The notes beneath the pieces are model-generated. The model did no database searches, had not been told where the DNA came from, and was given only the letters and a program-made list of their open reading frames with translations. The position numbers and the translations under genes were made by a program. This document shows positions 1-8,551 of a stretch of DNA of 64,000 nucleotides, piece by piece. Source of the stretch: Roseobacter sp. CCS2 (lineage in GTDB: Bacteria; Pseudomonadota; Alphaproteobacteria; Rhodobacterales; Rhodobacteraceae); the NCBI RefSeq assembly GCF_000169435.1, contig NZ_AAYB01000001.1:992001-1056000 (forward strand), written 5' to 3'. How positions within the stretch are numbered: position 1 is the stretch's first letter; the number at the start of each line of letters is the position of its first letter.

Positions 1-1050
1 ACCCAAGCCCGCATTCTTGATCTGCTACGCGACCTTGTGCGCGAATTTGATATGGGGTTGCTATTGATCACCCACGACCTTGCCGTTGTCGCAGATGTCG
101 CCGACCAGATTGTTGTTATGCAAAAGGGGCAGGTGGTTGAGGTAGGCAAGACCAAAACGCTTCTTGCCAACATGCAGCATTCTTACACAAAGGCATTGTT
201 TAAAGCTTCAACGCATACGGTATCTTTGCCTGATACCGTCGCATCAGCGCCGATGCTGAATGTGCGAAATGTAAATCGCGATTATCCGGCAGCGCGAAAA
301 ACACTTCTTGGTGCAAAGCCAACGTTCCGCGCGTTGCATGACATCAGCTTTCAGATCAATCAGGGAGAACGCGTCGGGCTTGTCGGTGAAAGTGGATGCG
401 GAAAATCGACCCTAACAAGGGCCATTCTGGGGTTGGAAGACGTACAGGGCGGCGAAATCACCCTTGATGGCGCACCTGTTTTCACCGGCAAACGCCCCAA
501 CCTTGCGGTACGGCGCAAGATGCAAGTCGTCTTCCAAGACCCCTATAGCAGCTTCAACCCGCGTCACCGGGTTGACCGGCTGATCACAGAGCCGTTTCAT
601 CTGCTAGAAAGTCCCCCAACCGGGGCCGCGCGTGAAGATGCCATTGCCAAAGCGCTCACCGACGTCGGGCTGTTGCCCAATGACGCCACCAAATACATCC
701 ATGAATTCTCGGGCGGCCAGCGCCAGCGCATCGCCATCGCACGCGCGCTTATTATCGCACCTGAATTGATCATCTTTGATGAAGCTGTCTCGGCCCTTGA
801 TGTGTCAGTCCGTGCGCAAGTGCTTGATCTTATCGCAGACCTTTGCCGCAAACGCCCGCTTGCGTATCTTTTCATCAGTCACGATCTGTCTGTCGTGCGC
901 ACGGTCACTGACCGGGTCATGGTTATGCAGGCCGGAAAAATCGTCGAACAAGGTGAAACAGAGACTGTTTTCGCCAATCCACAGAACCCCTACACCCAGA
1001 CGCTGATCGCAGCGGCACCCAAACTGCCCGACTTGGGCGTGGCGGTCTGA
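1..1050 (+). CDS. Fused peptide-type ABC transporter ATP-binding protein (5' partial)
   Basis: Energises import of peptides or a related solute at the inner membrane. The frame is open from base 1 (TQARILDLLRDL...), so the N-terminus lies outside the window. What remains is the end of a first nucleotide-binding domain (switch His in LLLITHDLAVV) joined to a complete second domain: Walker A GESGCGKST near 385-411, Q-loop VVFQDPYSSFNP near 523-558, signature FSGGQRQRIAIA near 705-740, Walker B IIFDEA near 770-787, switch ISHDLSVV. This is the two-in-one DppD-DppF arrangement seen in GsiA and YejF. The C-terminal NPYTQTL segment is typical of the Opp/Dpp family. The SDR gene follows after 39 bases. 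Permeases and binding protein must lie upstream. Family is sure; substrate is not. Confidence 0.93.
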   Translation, partial: TQARILDLLRDLVREFDMGLLLITHDLAVVADVADQIVVMQKGQVVEVGKTKTLLANMQHSYTKALFKASTHTVSLPDTVASAPMLNVRNVNRDYPAARKTLLGAKPTFRALHDISFQINQGERVGLVGESGCGKSTLTRAILGLEDVQGGEITLDGAPVFTGKRPNLAVRRKMQVVFQDPYSSFNPRHRVDRLITEPFHLLESPPTGAAREDAIAKALTDVGLLPNDATKYIHEFSGGQRQRIAIARALIIAPELIIFDEAVSALDVSVRAQVLDLIADLCRKRPLAYLFISHDLSVVRTVTDRVMVMQAGKIVEQGETETVFANPQNPYTQTLIAAAPKLPDLGVAV

Positions 1051-1089
1051 CGCAAGGGTTGCTACGGTTTGAAAACAGCAGGAGGTATC

Positions 1090-1827
1090 ATGCGACTATC
1101 AGGCAAAACGGCGATTGTGACAGGTGGTGGCTCTGGCTTTGGGGCGGGCATTGCGCGCAAATTTGCCGCTGAGGGTGCGCGCGTTGTCGTGGCCGATATC
1201 AACGTAGAAGGCGCTGAAGCGATTGCAGCCGAAATTGGTGGAACAGCTTTGGTTTGTAATGTTGCAAGTCGCAAGTCAGTGTCTGACTTGGCTGAAACAG
1301 TGCTTTCGGCAGGCCACCTCGACATTCTTGTGAACAATGCGGGTGTCACGCATTTGCCCAACCAGCTTGAGGATGTGACCGAAGAAGACTTCGACCGGGT
1401 CTATAATGTGAACATGAAATCTGTTTTCCTGACCGCGCAAGCCTTCATCCCGCATTTCAAATCCCGCAAGAGCGGTGTGATCCTGAACGTGGCCTCTACC
1501 GCCGGGGTATCCCCACGTCCGCGTTTGAACTGGTACAACGCTTCAAAGGGCTGGATGATCACAGCAACCAAAACGATGGCGGTGGAACTGGCCCCCGAAG
1601 GCATCCGTGTGAACGCGATCAACCCTGTGGCGGGTGATACACCTCTCTTAAAATCCTTTATGGGCGAGGACACACCAGAGGTGCGCGCCAAGTTCCTTTC
1701 GACAATTCCAATAGGGCGGTTCTCCACTCCCGAAGATATGGGAAACGCCGCTTGTTTCCTCTGCTCGGATGAGGCGAGCATGATCACTGGTGTCGCGATG
1801 GAGGTGGACGGTGGCCGCTGCATCTAA
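1090..1827 (+). CDS. SDR family NAD(P)-dependent oxidoreductase
   Basis: Predicted 245-residue cytosolic short-chain dehydrogenase that interconverts an alcohol and a ketone using NAD(P). Visible are the cofactor loop TGGGSGFG near the N-terminus, NNAG in the central strand, the catalytic Ser in NVASTAG, and YNASK carrying the Tyr and Lys. The C-terminus MEVDGGRCI is typical of classical SDRs. The start at 1090 is preferred over an in-frame upstream GTG-type extension because AGGAGG sits just before it. The gene lies between a peptide-type ABC ATPase and a P1 peptidase and overlaps the latter, so it probably belongs to the same operon. The substrate cannot be read from the sequence. Confidence 0.9.
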   Translation: MRLSGKTAIVTGGGSGFGAGIARKFAAEGARVVVADINVEGAEAIAAEIGGTALVCNVASRKSVSDLAETVLSAGHLDILVNNAGVTHLPNQLEDVTEEDFDRVYNVNMKSVFLTAQAFIPHFKSRKSGVILNVASTAGVSPRPRLNWYNASKGWMITATKTMAVELAPEGIRVNAINPVAGDTPLLKSFMGEDTPEVRAKFLSTIPIGRFSTPEDMGNAACFLCSDEASMITGVAMEVDGGRCI

Positions 1828-2836
1828 GGGACCACGCAATCTGATCACTGACGTTGCAGGCCTTCGGGTTGGCAATGCGCAGGACAATCACATCAAGACC
1901 GGAACTACGGTGCTGGTTGGCGATAAACCTTTCACGGCCAGCGTGCATGTCATGGGCGGCGCGCCGGGGACCAAGGAAACCGATCTGCTGGCACCGGATA
2001 AAACTGTAGAGCAAGTTGATGCGCTGGTACTCTCCGGCGGGTCGGCCTTTGGGCTGGATGCATGCTCCGGCGTTATGGATGGGTTGCGCGCGATGGGTCG
2101 GGGTTTTCCGATTGGTACGATGAACATCCCCATCGTGCCCGGCGCGATCATCTTTGACTTGATCAATGGCGGCGTAAAGGATTGGGATGAAAACCCTTAC
2201 CGCGCTTTGGGGCAAAACGCGCTGCAAAGCGCATCTGAGCGGTTTGCCACAGGTACAGCCGGTGCCGGCACAGGTGCAATGGCGGCGATGCAAAAGGGCG
2301 GTCTTGGGTCTGCATCGATCGTATTGTCCGACGGGGTGACAGTGGGCGCATTGGTCGTGGTGAACGCTTTGGGCAGCGTCACAACACCCGGCGATAAACA
2401 CTTCTGGGCCGCCCCGTTCGAGGTGGATGCGGAATTCGGCGGCGCAGGCCCAGACACCAAGGCAGGTCACACCACGCCGGAACCCAGCCGCAAAGAGCAA
2501 GCAATGATGCTGCAAGCCACCGAAGGGGCCAACACAACGATTGCTATCGTCGCAACCGATGCCCCGTTGGCCAAGACCCAATGCTGCAGGCTTGCGGTCA
2601 CAGCGCATGACGGCATGGCCCGCGCCATCGTGCCGTCGCACACGCCACTGGACGGGGACTTGGTCTTTGGGGTCGCGACTGGCGCGGGCACACCGGTTGA
2701 TCAGTCACAATTTCGCGAAATCGCGGCAGCTGGTGCTGTCTGCCTGAGCCGTGCCATCGCACGCGGAGTTTACGATGCAACCGCCGCACCCGATGATCTT
2801 TTGCCGACATATCAAAATATGAACGCGCGGTCTTAG
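1811..2836 (+). CDS. P1 family (S58) self-processing aminopeptidase
   Basis: Member of the DmpA/BapA N-terminal-nucleophile peptidases, which cleave amino-terminal residues from D- or beta-amino-acid peptides and amides after autocatalytic splitting into two chains. Seen: N-terminal ITDVAGLRVGNAQ, LSGGSAFGLDA, the glycine-rich GTAGAGTGA, and NTTIAIVATDAPL. In this family the nucleophile is the first Ser/Thr of that last motif, here probably Thr near residue 242. The GTG at 1811 is favoured over the longer GTG at 1790 because GGAGG precedes it with normal spacing; it overlaps the SDR end by 17 bases. Placement behind a peptide-type ABC transporter fits intracellular processing of imported peptides (inference). 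Confidence 0.9.
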   Translation: MAAASKGPRNLITDVAGLRVGNAQDNHIKTGTTVLVGDKPFTASVHVMGGAPGTKETDLLAPDKTVEQVDALVLSGGSAFGLDACSGVMDGLRAMGRGFPIGTMNIPIVPGAIIFDLINGGVKDWDENPYRALGQNALQSASERFATGTAGAGTGAMAAMQKGGLGSASIVLSDGVTVGALVVVNALGSVTTPGDKHFWAAPFEVDAEFGGAGPDTKAGHTTPEPSRKEQAMMLQATEGANTTIAIVATDAPLAKTQCCRLAVTAHDGMARAIVPSHTPLDGDLVFGVATGAGTPVDQSQFREIAAAGAVCLSRAIARGVYDATAAPDDLLPTYQNMNARS

Positions 2837-2837
2837 A

Positions 2838-3485
2838 TCAGCCTTTGCGCGACCGCAGGCCCATCAGCCAGACCTTTCGCCGCGCAATCGCGGTCAAAAG
2901 CGCCGCAACAACCAGCGCTGAAAGAACTGTCTTTGTCACTTGTTCCATGGTGCCAATGATCTGCATCGCATGGGTAACCGTACCGATCACAGCCAGCGCC
3001 ACCAATATTGTATGCCCCCAGCGCCACACCCGTAAGGGCATGCGCGGGCGCAATACTGCCAAACAGGCAGCACCAAAGACCGCCCACATGGCAAGAACAC
3101 CCCACACGGCAAATGGGGTTGGCGACCGGAACAGTATCACATCAATCACATCCGGCGGGCTTGTAATCCAAAGCCCCACCACATGACAAGTGACGGTCAG
3201 AACAAGAAATAGACCGACATACCGGTGCAAACGGCGGCTGTTTTGCAAAGACAACCCCGGCAAGATGCCAATCGCCAAAAGCGGCTGCACCAGCATCAAA
3301 GCCATTCCTATAATACCAGCAAAGCCTGCAACAATATAAATGGGCTCTCGCCACTGAAGCAACGGGCTTGCCGATGCCGCGATCAGGGGAGTGAACATAG
3401 CGAGCGCAAGAGCGCCCCATATCAGCGCAGCGCGTGCGCGATCAGGCAGGTTCAAGTACAAATTCAACGTCAAGGGTCGTGTCAT
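2838..3485 (-). CDS. Ferric-reductase-like heme membrane protein
   Basis: About 215 residues with roughly six hydrophobic segments, resembling the ferric reductase-like transmembrane domain found in MsrQ/YedZ. Likely heme-binding histidines are in RRLHRYVGLFLVLTVTCHVVG, quoted here only as its His-bearing core HRYVG and CHVVG, and later in RWGHTILVA and VTHAMQ. The start is uncertain. The ATG at 3485 overlaps the upstream Tat-protein gene by 44 bases, and several in-frame TTG codons lie nearer its stop; a still longer frame reaches 3578. The overlap implies co-translation with the Tat-exported protein, so the pair may form a membrane electron-transfer unit (inference). The C-terminus ends two bases from the convergent P1 peptidase gene. 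Confidence 0.75.
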   Translation of the reverse strand: MTRPLTLNLYLNLPDRARAALIWGALALAMFTPLIAASASPLLQWREPIYIVAGFAGIIGMALMLVQPLLAIGILPGLSLQNSRRLHRYVGLFLVLTVTCHVVGLWITSPPDVIDVILFRSPTPFAVWGVLAMWAVFGAACLAVLRPRMPLRVWRWGHTILVALAVIGTVTHAMQIIGTMEQVTKTVLSALVVAALLTAIARRKVWLMGLRSRKG

Positions 3486-3909
3486 TGGGACTGGCCAGCA
3501 ATGGGCGCAAAAAGACTGTTTTGAACGCCCCACTGTCATACGCCAAATGCCCGTGCGCTTGCCCAAAAGCAGGGACAATCTGAGGCATTTCCAATCGAAA
3601 CACCCCGTTTGTATCCGTCAGCGTAGCCCCATGACTATGCGGATCACGTTCATGCCCTTCAGTGGTATGCGCCCACATCTGAATACGTTGGCCGGGCAAT
3701 GGCGCCCCATCCCCTGCGCGACGCACCGTGCCTGTCATCCAAAACCCACCGCCGCCTATACGGTCAACAATCGGCGCGTCGGGGCGGTAGTTATTCGCAC
3801 CGCCACGCATTGTCGGCGTAGGTGCAATACCTGCCGCTTGTGCAGGCGTCATCAGTGCTGCACCACCCATCGCGAGTGCTGTGCGCCGTGTGATTAAGGA
3901 TGGTTTCAT
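3442..3909 (-). CDS. Tat-exported intradiol-dioxygenase-like protein
   Basis: 155 residues. The N-terminus carries a twin-arginine signal (ITRRTALAMGGAALM, then PAQA). The mature part has the beta-sandwich pattern of the intradiol ring-cleavage dioxygenases: GTVRRAGDGAPLPGQRIQMW, TDTNGVFRLEMP and AHGHLAY. The AHGH pair matches the two His iron ligands (HxH) of protocatechuate dioxygenase. I see no tyrosines where the two Tyr ligands should be; the region instead has extra histidines (GHERDPHSH). It may bind another metal or be non-catalytic. At 155 residues it is shorter than true dioxygenases. It overlaps the downstream heme membrane gene. Fold is likely; activity unknown. Confidence 0.75.
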   Translation of the reverse strand: MKPSLITRRTALAMGGAALMTPAQAAGIAPTPTMRGGANNYRPDAPIVDRIGGGGFWMTGTVRRAGDGAPLPGQRIQMWAHTTEGHERDPHSHGATLTDTNGVFRLEMPQIVPAFGQAHGHLAYDSGAFKTVFLRPLLASPNDTTLDVEFVLEPA

Positions 3910-4031
3910 GTGAAAACTCCGCGGTGCTTTGACTTTACATATACTAACACACCGGGCCGTAATTTCGAGGTTGGGGCCGCCAACTTAACACAAAACACTG
4001 TCAAACTTTTGTGAAAGCCGCTTTGATAAGC

Positions 4032-4063
4032 AAAGGCCCCGGGGAATACCCGAGGCCTTTTTT
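4032..4063. terminator. Rho-independent terminator (bidirectional)
   Basis: Inverted repeat AAAGGCC...GGCCTTT with an inner CGGG/CCCG, one mismatch and a five-base loop. The plus strand has six Ts after the stem, the minus strand TTTGCTTAT. It lies just past the stop of the minus-strand binding-protein gene, so it probably ends the pyrimidine transport transcript. Confidence 0.7.
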
Positions 4064-4083
4064 GTCTAGATAAGATGTGTGGC

Positions 4084-5076
4084 TTAGTTCAGCGCCTGAT
4101 CCGTAATCACACTGGTCCACGCACCTGTCGGCTGTGCAGAAATTACCGGATCGGAACCACCGGCCAACAGCGTATCAACTGTCCGCTGGAAATCTGCCGG
4201 ATCAAGCGAACCGTTGGACCCAGCGGTCAGCTTGGCAATCTCGCCCATCATGCGCACCTGCGCCGCTTCGTTCTGTGCACCGGTTTCGTCGTTATCCAAA
4301 ACGATACCTGCGGCTTCGGCAGGGTTTTCTTCCGCCCACTTCCAGCCACGCATCGACGCACGCACAAAGCGCACCATTTTGTCGACGAACACCGGATCTT
4401 CAAGGTTCTCTTCCAGCGCATAGATGCCATCCTCGAGCGTGGCGACACCCTGGTCTTCGTATTTGAAGGTGATCAATTCATCCTCGGACACACCTGCATC
4501 CAAGACCTGACCATATTCATTATAGGTCATCGTCGAAATGCAGTCTGCTTCGCGATTCAAAAGCGGGTCAACGTTGAAACCTTGCTTAAGGACAGTTACG
4601 CCATCTTCGCTGCCGTCCGTGGGAATACCTTCTTGGCTCATCCAGCTGAGAAACGGGTATTCGTTGCCAAAGAACCAAACGCCGATAGTCTTGCCGCGAA
4701 AATCCTCAACGGTTTCGATGCCGGTGTCTTTCCAGCAGGTCAGCATCAGACCGGATGTCTTAAACGGCTGCGCGATGTTCACGACAGGCAGACCCTTTTC
4801 GCGTGCCGCCAGTGCAGAGGGCATCCAGTTCAGCATTACATCAGCACCGCCACCGGCCAGAACCTGTGGTGGCGCAATATCAGGCCCACCGGGCAAGATC
4901 GTCACATTCAGCCCTTCTTCTTCGTAAAAGCCCTGATCCAAAGCCACGTAATATCCCGCGAACTGCGCCTGCGTGACCCACTGCAATTGCAGCGTCACAT
5001 CATTGGCATGGGCATCCGCATGTGCCATTCCGCCCAGTCCTGCGGCGAGTGCTGCCGCCATCATCAACTTCTTCAT
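4084..5076 (-). CDS. ABC transporter substrate-binding protein, NMT1/THI5-like (pyrimidine uptake)
   Basis: Periplasmic binding protein of 330 residues. The N-terminus MKKLMMAAALAAGLGGMAHA is a Sec signal peptide. The mature protein begins with VTLQLQWVTQAQFAGYYVA followed by QGFYEEEGL and PGGPDI, the NMT1/THI5 pattern of proteins that bind thiamine precursors and other pyrimidines. It is the last gene of an operon with two permeases, an ATPase and two pyrimidine-degrading hydrolases, so the ligand is probably a pyrimidine base or its dihydro derivative (inference from context). The start has a clear RBS (AGGAGG at about 5086). No TPP-riboswitch-like sequence was seen. Confidence 0.9.
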   Translation of the reverse strand: MKKLMMAAALAAGLGGMAHADAHANDVTLQLQWVTQAQFAGYYVALDQGFYEEEGLNVTILPGGPDIAPPQVLAGGGADVMLNWMPSALAAREKGLPVVNIAQPFKTSGLMLTCWKDTGIETVEDFRGKTIGVWFFGNEYPFLSWMSQEGIPTDGSEDGVTVLKQGFNVDPLLNREADCISTMTYNEYGQVLDAGVSEDELITFKYEDQGVATLEDGIYALEENLEDPVFVDKMVRFVRASMRGWKWAEENPAEAAGIVLDNDETGAQNEAAQVRMMGEIAKLTAGSNGSLDPADFQRTVDTLLAGGSDPVISAQPTGAWTSVITDQALN

Positions 5077-5129
5077 ATCATGACCTCCTAGTCAGTGTGT
5101 TTTTTGCCCTCTTGCCGGGGCTTATTTCC

Positions 5130-5981
5130 TTATTTGCGTTGCGATGGGTGCCAAAACGTCACCCGCCCCTCAATCCATGCCATCAGCCCATAAAGCGCGC
5201 TTCCCGCCAGGGCCGCGACCACAATCTCTGCCCAAACCATATCAAGCGCAAGCTGGCCGACCGAGGTACTAATGCGAAAGCCCATCCCTACCGTAGGAGA
5301 GCCAAAAAATTCAGCAACAATCGCCCCGATCAGCGCCAATGTGGTCGCAATCTTAAGCCCGTTAAAGATAAACGGCATCGCGGCAGGCAGGCGCAGCTTG
5401 AACAGCGTCGCCCAATACCCCGCGCCATAGGTGCGCATCAGATCACGTTGCATTGCTGTTGTATCGCGCAGCCCAGCCACAGTATTTACCAAGATCGGGA
5501 AGAACACCATCACAGCAACAACCGCCGCCTTAGACTGCCAGTCGCTACCCAACCAGCGCACAAAGATTGGTGCAGTTCCAACAATGGGCAGGGCTGCCAT
5601 GAAACCGCCGACAGGCATAATACCCCGCGTCAGAAATTCTGACCTATCCGCCAAAATTGCGACAGCAAAGGCGGCAATCATACCAATGATGTAACCTGTC
5701 ATCGCCCCTTTGATAATCGTCTGCTCAAAGTCCGCCCAAAGCGTGGGAATTTCGTTCGCAAACCTTTCGGCAATCATTGTCGGCGGTGGTAAAATGATCG
5801 GGCTGACTTCAAGCATCCGGACCAACAGTTCCCACATGACCAATAAGGTCAGACCAAAGATCGCAGGGACCAAAAGCTTGACCAACCGACTTTGCGCCAT
5901 GGCACTATTGGCCAGCCGGGCGTTTACAAACCACCCTGCGCCCCAAACGGCCAAAGCACTGATGATTGCCGTCCCTGTCAT
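5130..5981 (-). CDS. ABC transporter permease
   Basis: 283-residue inner-membrane permease of the BPD_transp_1 (SsuC/TauC-like) type, partner of the NMT1/THI5-like binding protein downstream. About six or seven hydrophobic segments are visible. The EAA loop that docks to the ATPase is GAGYWATLFKLRLPAAMPF. Its start overlaps the stop of the other permease gene by four bases (ATGA), showing translational coupling. The two permeases differ in sequence, so the importer likely uses a heterodimeric channel. The substrate is inferred to be a pyrimidine from the operon. Confidence 0.9.
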   Translation of the reverse strand: MTGTAIISALAVWGAGWFVNARLANSAMAQSRLVKLLVPAIFGLTLLVMWELLVRMLEVSPIILPPPTMIAERFANEIPTLWADFEQTIIKGAMTGYIIGMIAAFAVAILADRSEFLTRGIMPVGGFMAALPIVGTAPIFVRWLGSDWQSKAAVVAVMVFFPILVNTVAGLRDTTAMQRDLMRTYGAGYWATLFKLRLPAAMPFIFNGLKIATTLALIGAIVAEFFGSPTVGMGFRISTSVGQLALDMVWAEIVVAALAGSALYGLMAWIEGRVTFWHPSQRK

Positions 5982-6898
5982 GCCGCCTGCATCCCCATAC
6001 GCCGCAAGGTCCAGCGTTCCATCAAGCTAAAGAAACCCACCAAGGCAGCGGCCGTCAGTGCTGCCGCAAACAAGGCTGCCCACGTCACCATCGGCTGTCC
6101 ATACTGATCGCCCACCAACATACGCGCGCCAAACCCGGCACGCGCGCCTGTGGGCAACTCAGCCACAATCGCACCCACCAAAGAGGCCGAGATGCCAATC
6201 TTTAACGACGCAAAAAGATAAGGCACCGACGCGGGCAACCGCAGCTTCCAAAACGCTTGGTTGGGGCTGGCGTAATACGTGCGCAGCAGATCCAACTGCA
6301 TCCCATCAGGGCTCCGCAATCCCTTCACCATGCCTACAACAACAGGAAAGAAACTCAGGTAAGCACTGATCACCGCCTTGGGAAATAGCCCTTGTATGCC
6401 AATCGAGCCCAGCATCACGATAATCATTGGGGCGAGCGCCAAGATCGGGATCGTCTGGCTGGCAATGGCCCACGGCATCACGCTCATATTCATCGCACGG
6501 TTGTAGACGATGCCAACGGCCAGCAAGATGCCCAGCCCAGTGCCAATCGCAAACCCCAGCAAAGTCGCCGACAGTGTCACCCAGCCATGATATACCAGTG
6601 ACCTGCGCGACGTGACATTCTTCATCACAATCGTATCCCACATCTCAACCGCCACCTGATGGGGTGAGGGCAGACGCGGGCGATCCAGCGTATACGTCAT
6701 TCCAAACAAATGCGTGTTGCGCAGGGTCAAGCCAATGCCGGAATACTCTTGCCGTGCGACAGGCGTATCAGGCGAAACCGCAATATTCTGCCGTTGCGCC
6801 AGATCAGCCGTCAAATGCATGTTCATCGGCACAACAGACACAACCCAAAACAACAGGATTGCCCCCACGACGGTCAGCACAGGCAACACAGACTTCAT
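5978..6898 (-). CDS. ABC transporter permease
   Basis: Second permease of the importer, 306 residues from the preferred start. MKSVLPVLTVVGAILLFWVV forms the first membrane segment. A periplasmic stretch of about 90 residues precedes the remaining helices, longer than in the partner. The EAA loop is YYASPNQAFWKLRLPASVPY. The ATG at 6898 is chosen because it overlaps the TGA of the GNAT gene (ATGA), and a longer frame to 6943 would lie inside that gene. The stop overlaps the next permease in the same way. It acts with the ATPase at 7355-8140 and the binding protein at 4084-5076. Confidence 0.9.
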   Translation of the reverse strand: MKSVLPVLTVVGAILLFWVVSVVPMNMHLTADLAQRQNIAVSPDTPVARQEYSGIGLTLRNTHLFGMTYTLDRPRLPSPHQVAVEMWDTIVMKNVTSRRSLVYHGWVTLSATLLGFAIGTGLGILLAVGIVYNRAMNMSVMPWAIASQTIPILALAPMIIVMLGSIGIQGLFPKAVISAYLSFFPVVVGMVKGLRSPDGMQLDLLRTYYASPNQAFWKLRLPASVPYLFASLKIGISASLVGAIVAELPTGARAGFGARMLVGDQYGQPMVTWAALFAAALTAAALVGFFSLMERWTLRRMGMQAA

Positions 6899-7362
6899 GC
6901 GGTTATCCCGTCTGTCGTTTGACGTGGCACAGGGGCCTGCCATTCCATACGGATTTCGGGAATGCCATCATTACCGTCCCAAACTGCGCCCACCTGAGTA
7001 AACCCTTCGCGCCCGTAAAAGGCATGGGCGCGCATGTTGGACAGATGCGTGTTCAGCTGCAAACGTGTTCGCCCCATCTTGGCGTGATCCATCAATTGCT
7101 TGCCCAGCCCATCGCCGCACCGCCCAACATAAAGGCCCCAGATATGGTTTTCAGCCGGGTCCATCGACAGATACCCTGCAACAGGGTTTCCGATTACCCA
7201 GGCTTCTCGCTTGGGCAAGCCTTCAGAAAGGATGTCTGCCAATTGACCAAGCGTCATCTTTTGCGGCATCCATGGCGTTGCCCTGATCCAGGAATGCAGT
7301 ATTCCGGCACAGGCAGGGCCATCGGCGGCTGTGGCCCGTCGGATTGGTGCGGTATCACTCAT
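6895..7362 (-). CDS. GNAT family N-acetyltransferase
   Basis: 155-residue GNAT-fold protein, expected to transfer an acyl group from acyl-CoA to an amine. Visible are the N-terminal IRRATAADGPACAGI, the central beta-strand region WGLYVG and the acetyl-CoA loop RCGDGLGKQLM, plus the C-terminal LSNMRAHAFYGREGF characteristic of the superfamily. The start at 7362 overlaps the ATPase stop by eight bases, and the stop overlaps the permease start by four, so it is embedded in the importer operon. The longer frame to 7467 lies inside the ATPase gene and is not used. The acceptor is unknown, and a role in pyrimidine breakdown is not obvious. Confidence 0.85.
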   Translation of the reverse strand: MSDTAPIRRATAADGPACAGILHSWIRATPWMPQKMTLGQLADILSEGLPKREAWVIGNPVAGYLSMDPAENHIWGLYVGRCGDGLGKQLMDHAKMGRTRLQLNTHLSNMRAHAFYGREGFTQVGAVWDGNDGIPEIRMEWQAPVPRQTTDGITA

Positions 7363-8140
7363 CCACATGCCCCGCCCGCAGACCATCACGCACCCGGTGT
7401 GCGACTGCGATAAACTCTGCACTGTCGCGGATATCCAAAGGCCGCTCTTTGGGCAGCGGGCTGTCAATCACATCGTGAATCCGCCCCGGACGCGGCGACA
7501 TGACAACGATCTTGGTCGACAAATACACCGCTTCAGGGATCGAGTGCGTCACAAACCCAATCGTCTTTTCGGTGCGTGCCCACAATTTCAACAACTGTTC
7601 ATTCAGGTGATCGCGTACAATCTCATCCAGCGCGCCAAAGGGTTCGTCCATCAGCAAAATATCGGCATCAAACGCCAGTGCGCGCGCAATCGAGGCGCGC
7701 TGCTGCATGCCACCCGACAACTGCCAGGGAAACTTCTTCTCAAACCCCACCAGATCAACCAGCTCCAGCACACGGCCCACCCGTTCGTTCTGTTCAGCCT
7801 TTGAAAACCCCATAATCTCTAACGGCAGCTTGATATTGCCACCAATCGTGCGCCACGGATAAAGCCCTGCCGCCTGAAATACATAGCCATAAGCCCGCGC
7901 CATCCGCGCCTCATCAGGGGTCATCCCGTTGACGAAAATCTGACCACCCGTCGGGGTCTCAAGCCCTGCAATACAACGCAAAAAAGTCGTCTTCCCACAG
8001 CCCGAAGGACCGATAAACGAGACAAAGTCCCCCTTATTGATCTCAAGGTTCACATCCTTGAGCGCATGGACAGGGCCATCATTGGTTTGGAAGGTGAGGT
8101 TGAGGCCTTGCGCAGATATAACCGCTGATTGATCGGGCAT
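7355..8140 (-). CDS. ABC transporter ATP-binding protein
   Basis: 261-residue ATPase of the nitrate/sulfonate/taurine importer class. Walker A is GPSGCGKTTF, the Q-loop is GYVFQAAGLYPW, the signature is LSGGMQQRASIARAL, Walker B is ILLMDEPFGALD and the switch is FVTHSIPEA. It powers the importer formed by the two permeases and the NMT1/THI5-like binding protein. Its ATG directly abuts the stop of the small unknown gene upstream, and the GNAT gene overlaps its stop. No regulatory C-terminal domain is visible. Confidence 0.93.
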   Translation of the reverse strand: MPDQSAVISAQGLNLTFQTNDGPVHALKDVNLEINKGDFVSFIGPSGCGKTTFLRCIAGLETPTGGQIFVNGMTPDEARMARAYGYVFQAAGLYPWRTIGGNIKLPLEIMGFSKAEQNERVGRVLELVDLVGFEKKFPWQLSGGMQQRASIARALAFDADILLMDEPFGALDEIVRDHLNEQLLKLWARTEKTIGFVTHSIPEAVYLSTKIVVMSPRPGRIHDVIDSPLPKERPLDIRDSAEFIAVAHRVRDGLRAGHVDE

Positions 8141-8545
8141 TTATGCAAGGCTCCGAATATTCTCTGCTTTCCCACTATTCCTTAGAATAAGAAGAATCGT
8201 TTCTTTCAATTGCTCAACCTGCGGCTCAACGTGTAGTTTTTTGAAGAACTTCCGAATATATGGTTTCCTCGGTTCCAAAGAAAAACGGTGCGCCATTTCG
8301 CCTTCAATATTTGAGCATCCGATTGCGAGCGTGAACCCTCCATCATGATCGACTTCCATCCAATGACCCCAGTCTTCTTGGCACCTGAACTTGATCTTGA
8401 CACCTTCCGCCTTCAGCCCTTCAACAAGAAAGTCCGCAAAATCCAAGGCAAATACGCCGGGGTTGATATAGTCGTCACTTGTCTCGTCTAATTCACTAGG
8501 TCTTGGAACAAAGCTTGTTGAGTCAAACATGTATTCAGTTTGCAT
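8141..8545 (-). CDS. Hypothetical protein inside the pyrimidine operon
   Basis: 134 residues, not recognised as a named family. It is soluble and acidic at the N-terminus, with a recognisable core CQEDWGHWMEVDHDGGFTLA, then IGCSN and a lysine-rich PYIRKFFKKLH segment before a helical C-terminus. An E-D-W-G core recurs, from memory, in small uncharacterised proteobacterial proteins. The DNA is visibly more A+T-rich than the genes on either side, which suggests it was inserted between dihydropyrimidinase and the ABC ATPase. No good ribosome binding site is seen; ATG at 8545 or the internal ATG at 8530 could be the start. Function unknown. Confidence 0.7.
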   Translation of the reverse strand: MQTEYMFDSTSFVPRPSELDETSDDYINPGVFALDFADFLVEGLKAEGVKIKFRCQEDWGHWMEVDHDGGFTLAIGCSNIEGEMAHRFSLEPRKPYIRKFFKKLHVEPQVEQLKETILLILRNSGKAENIRSLA

Positions 8546-8551
8546 AGATTG

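Noticed and set aside
1384..1823. Long antisense open frames opposite real genes (also opposite 2163-2641, 4075-5091, 17649-18386 and others)
   Set aside because: They mirror high-GC coding genes with strong family motifs and show no motifs of their own.
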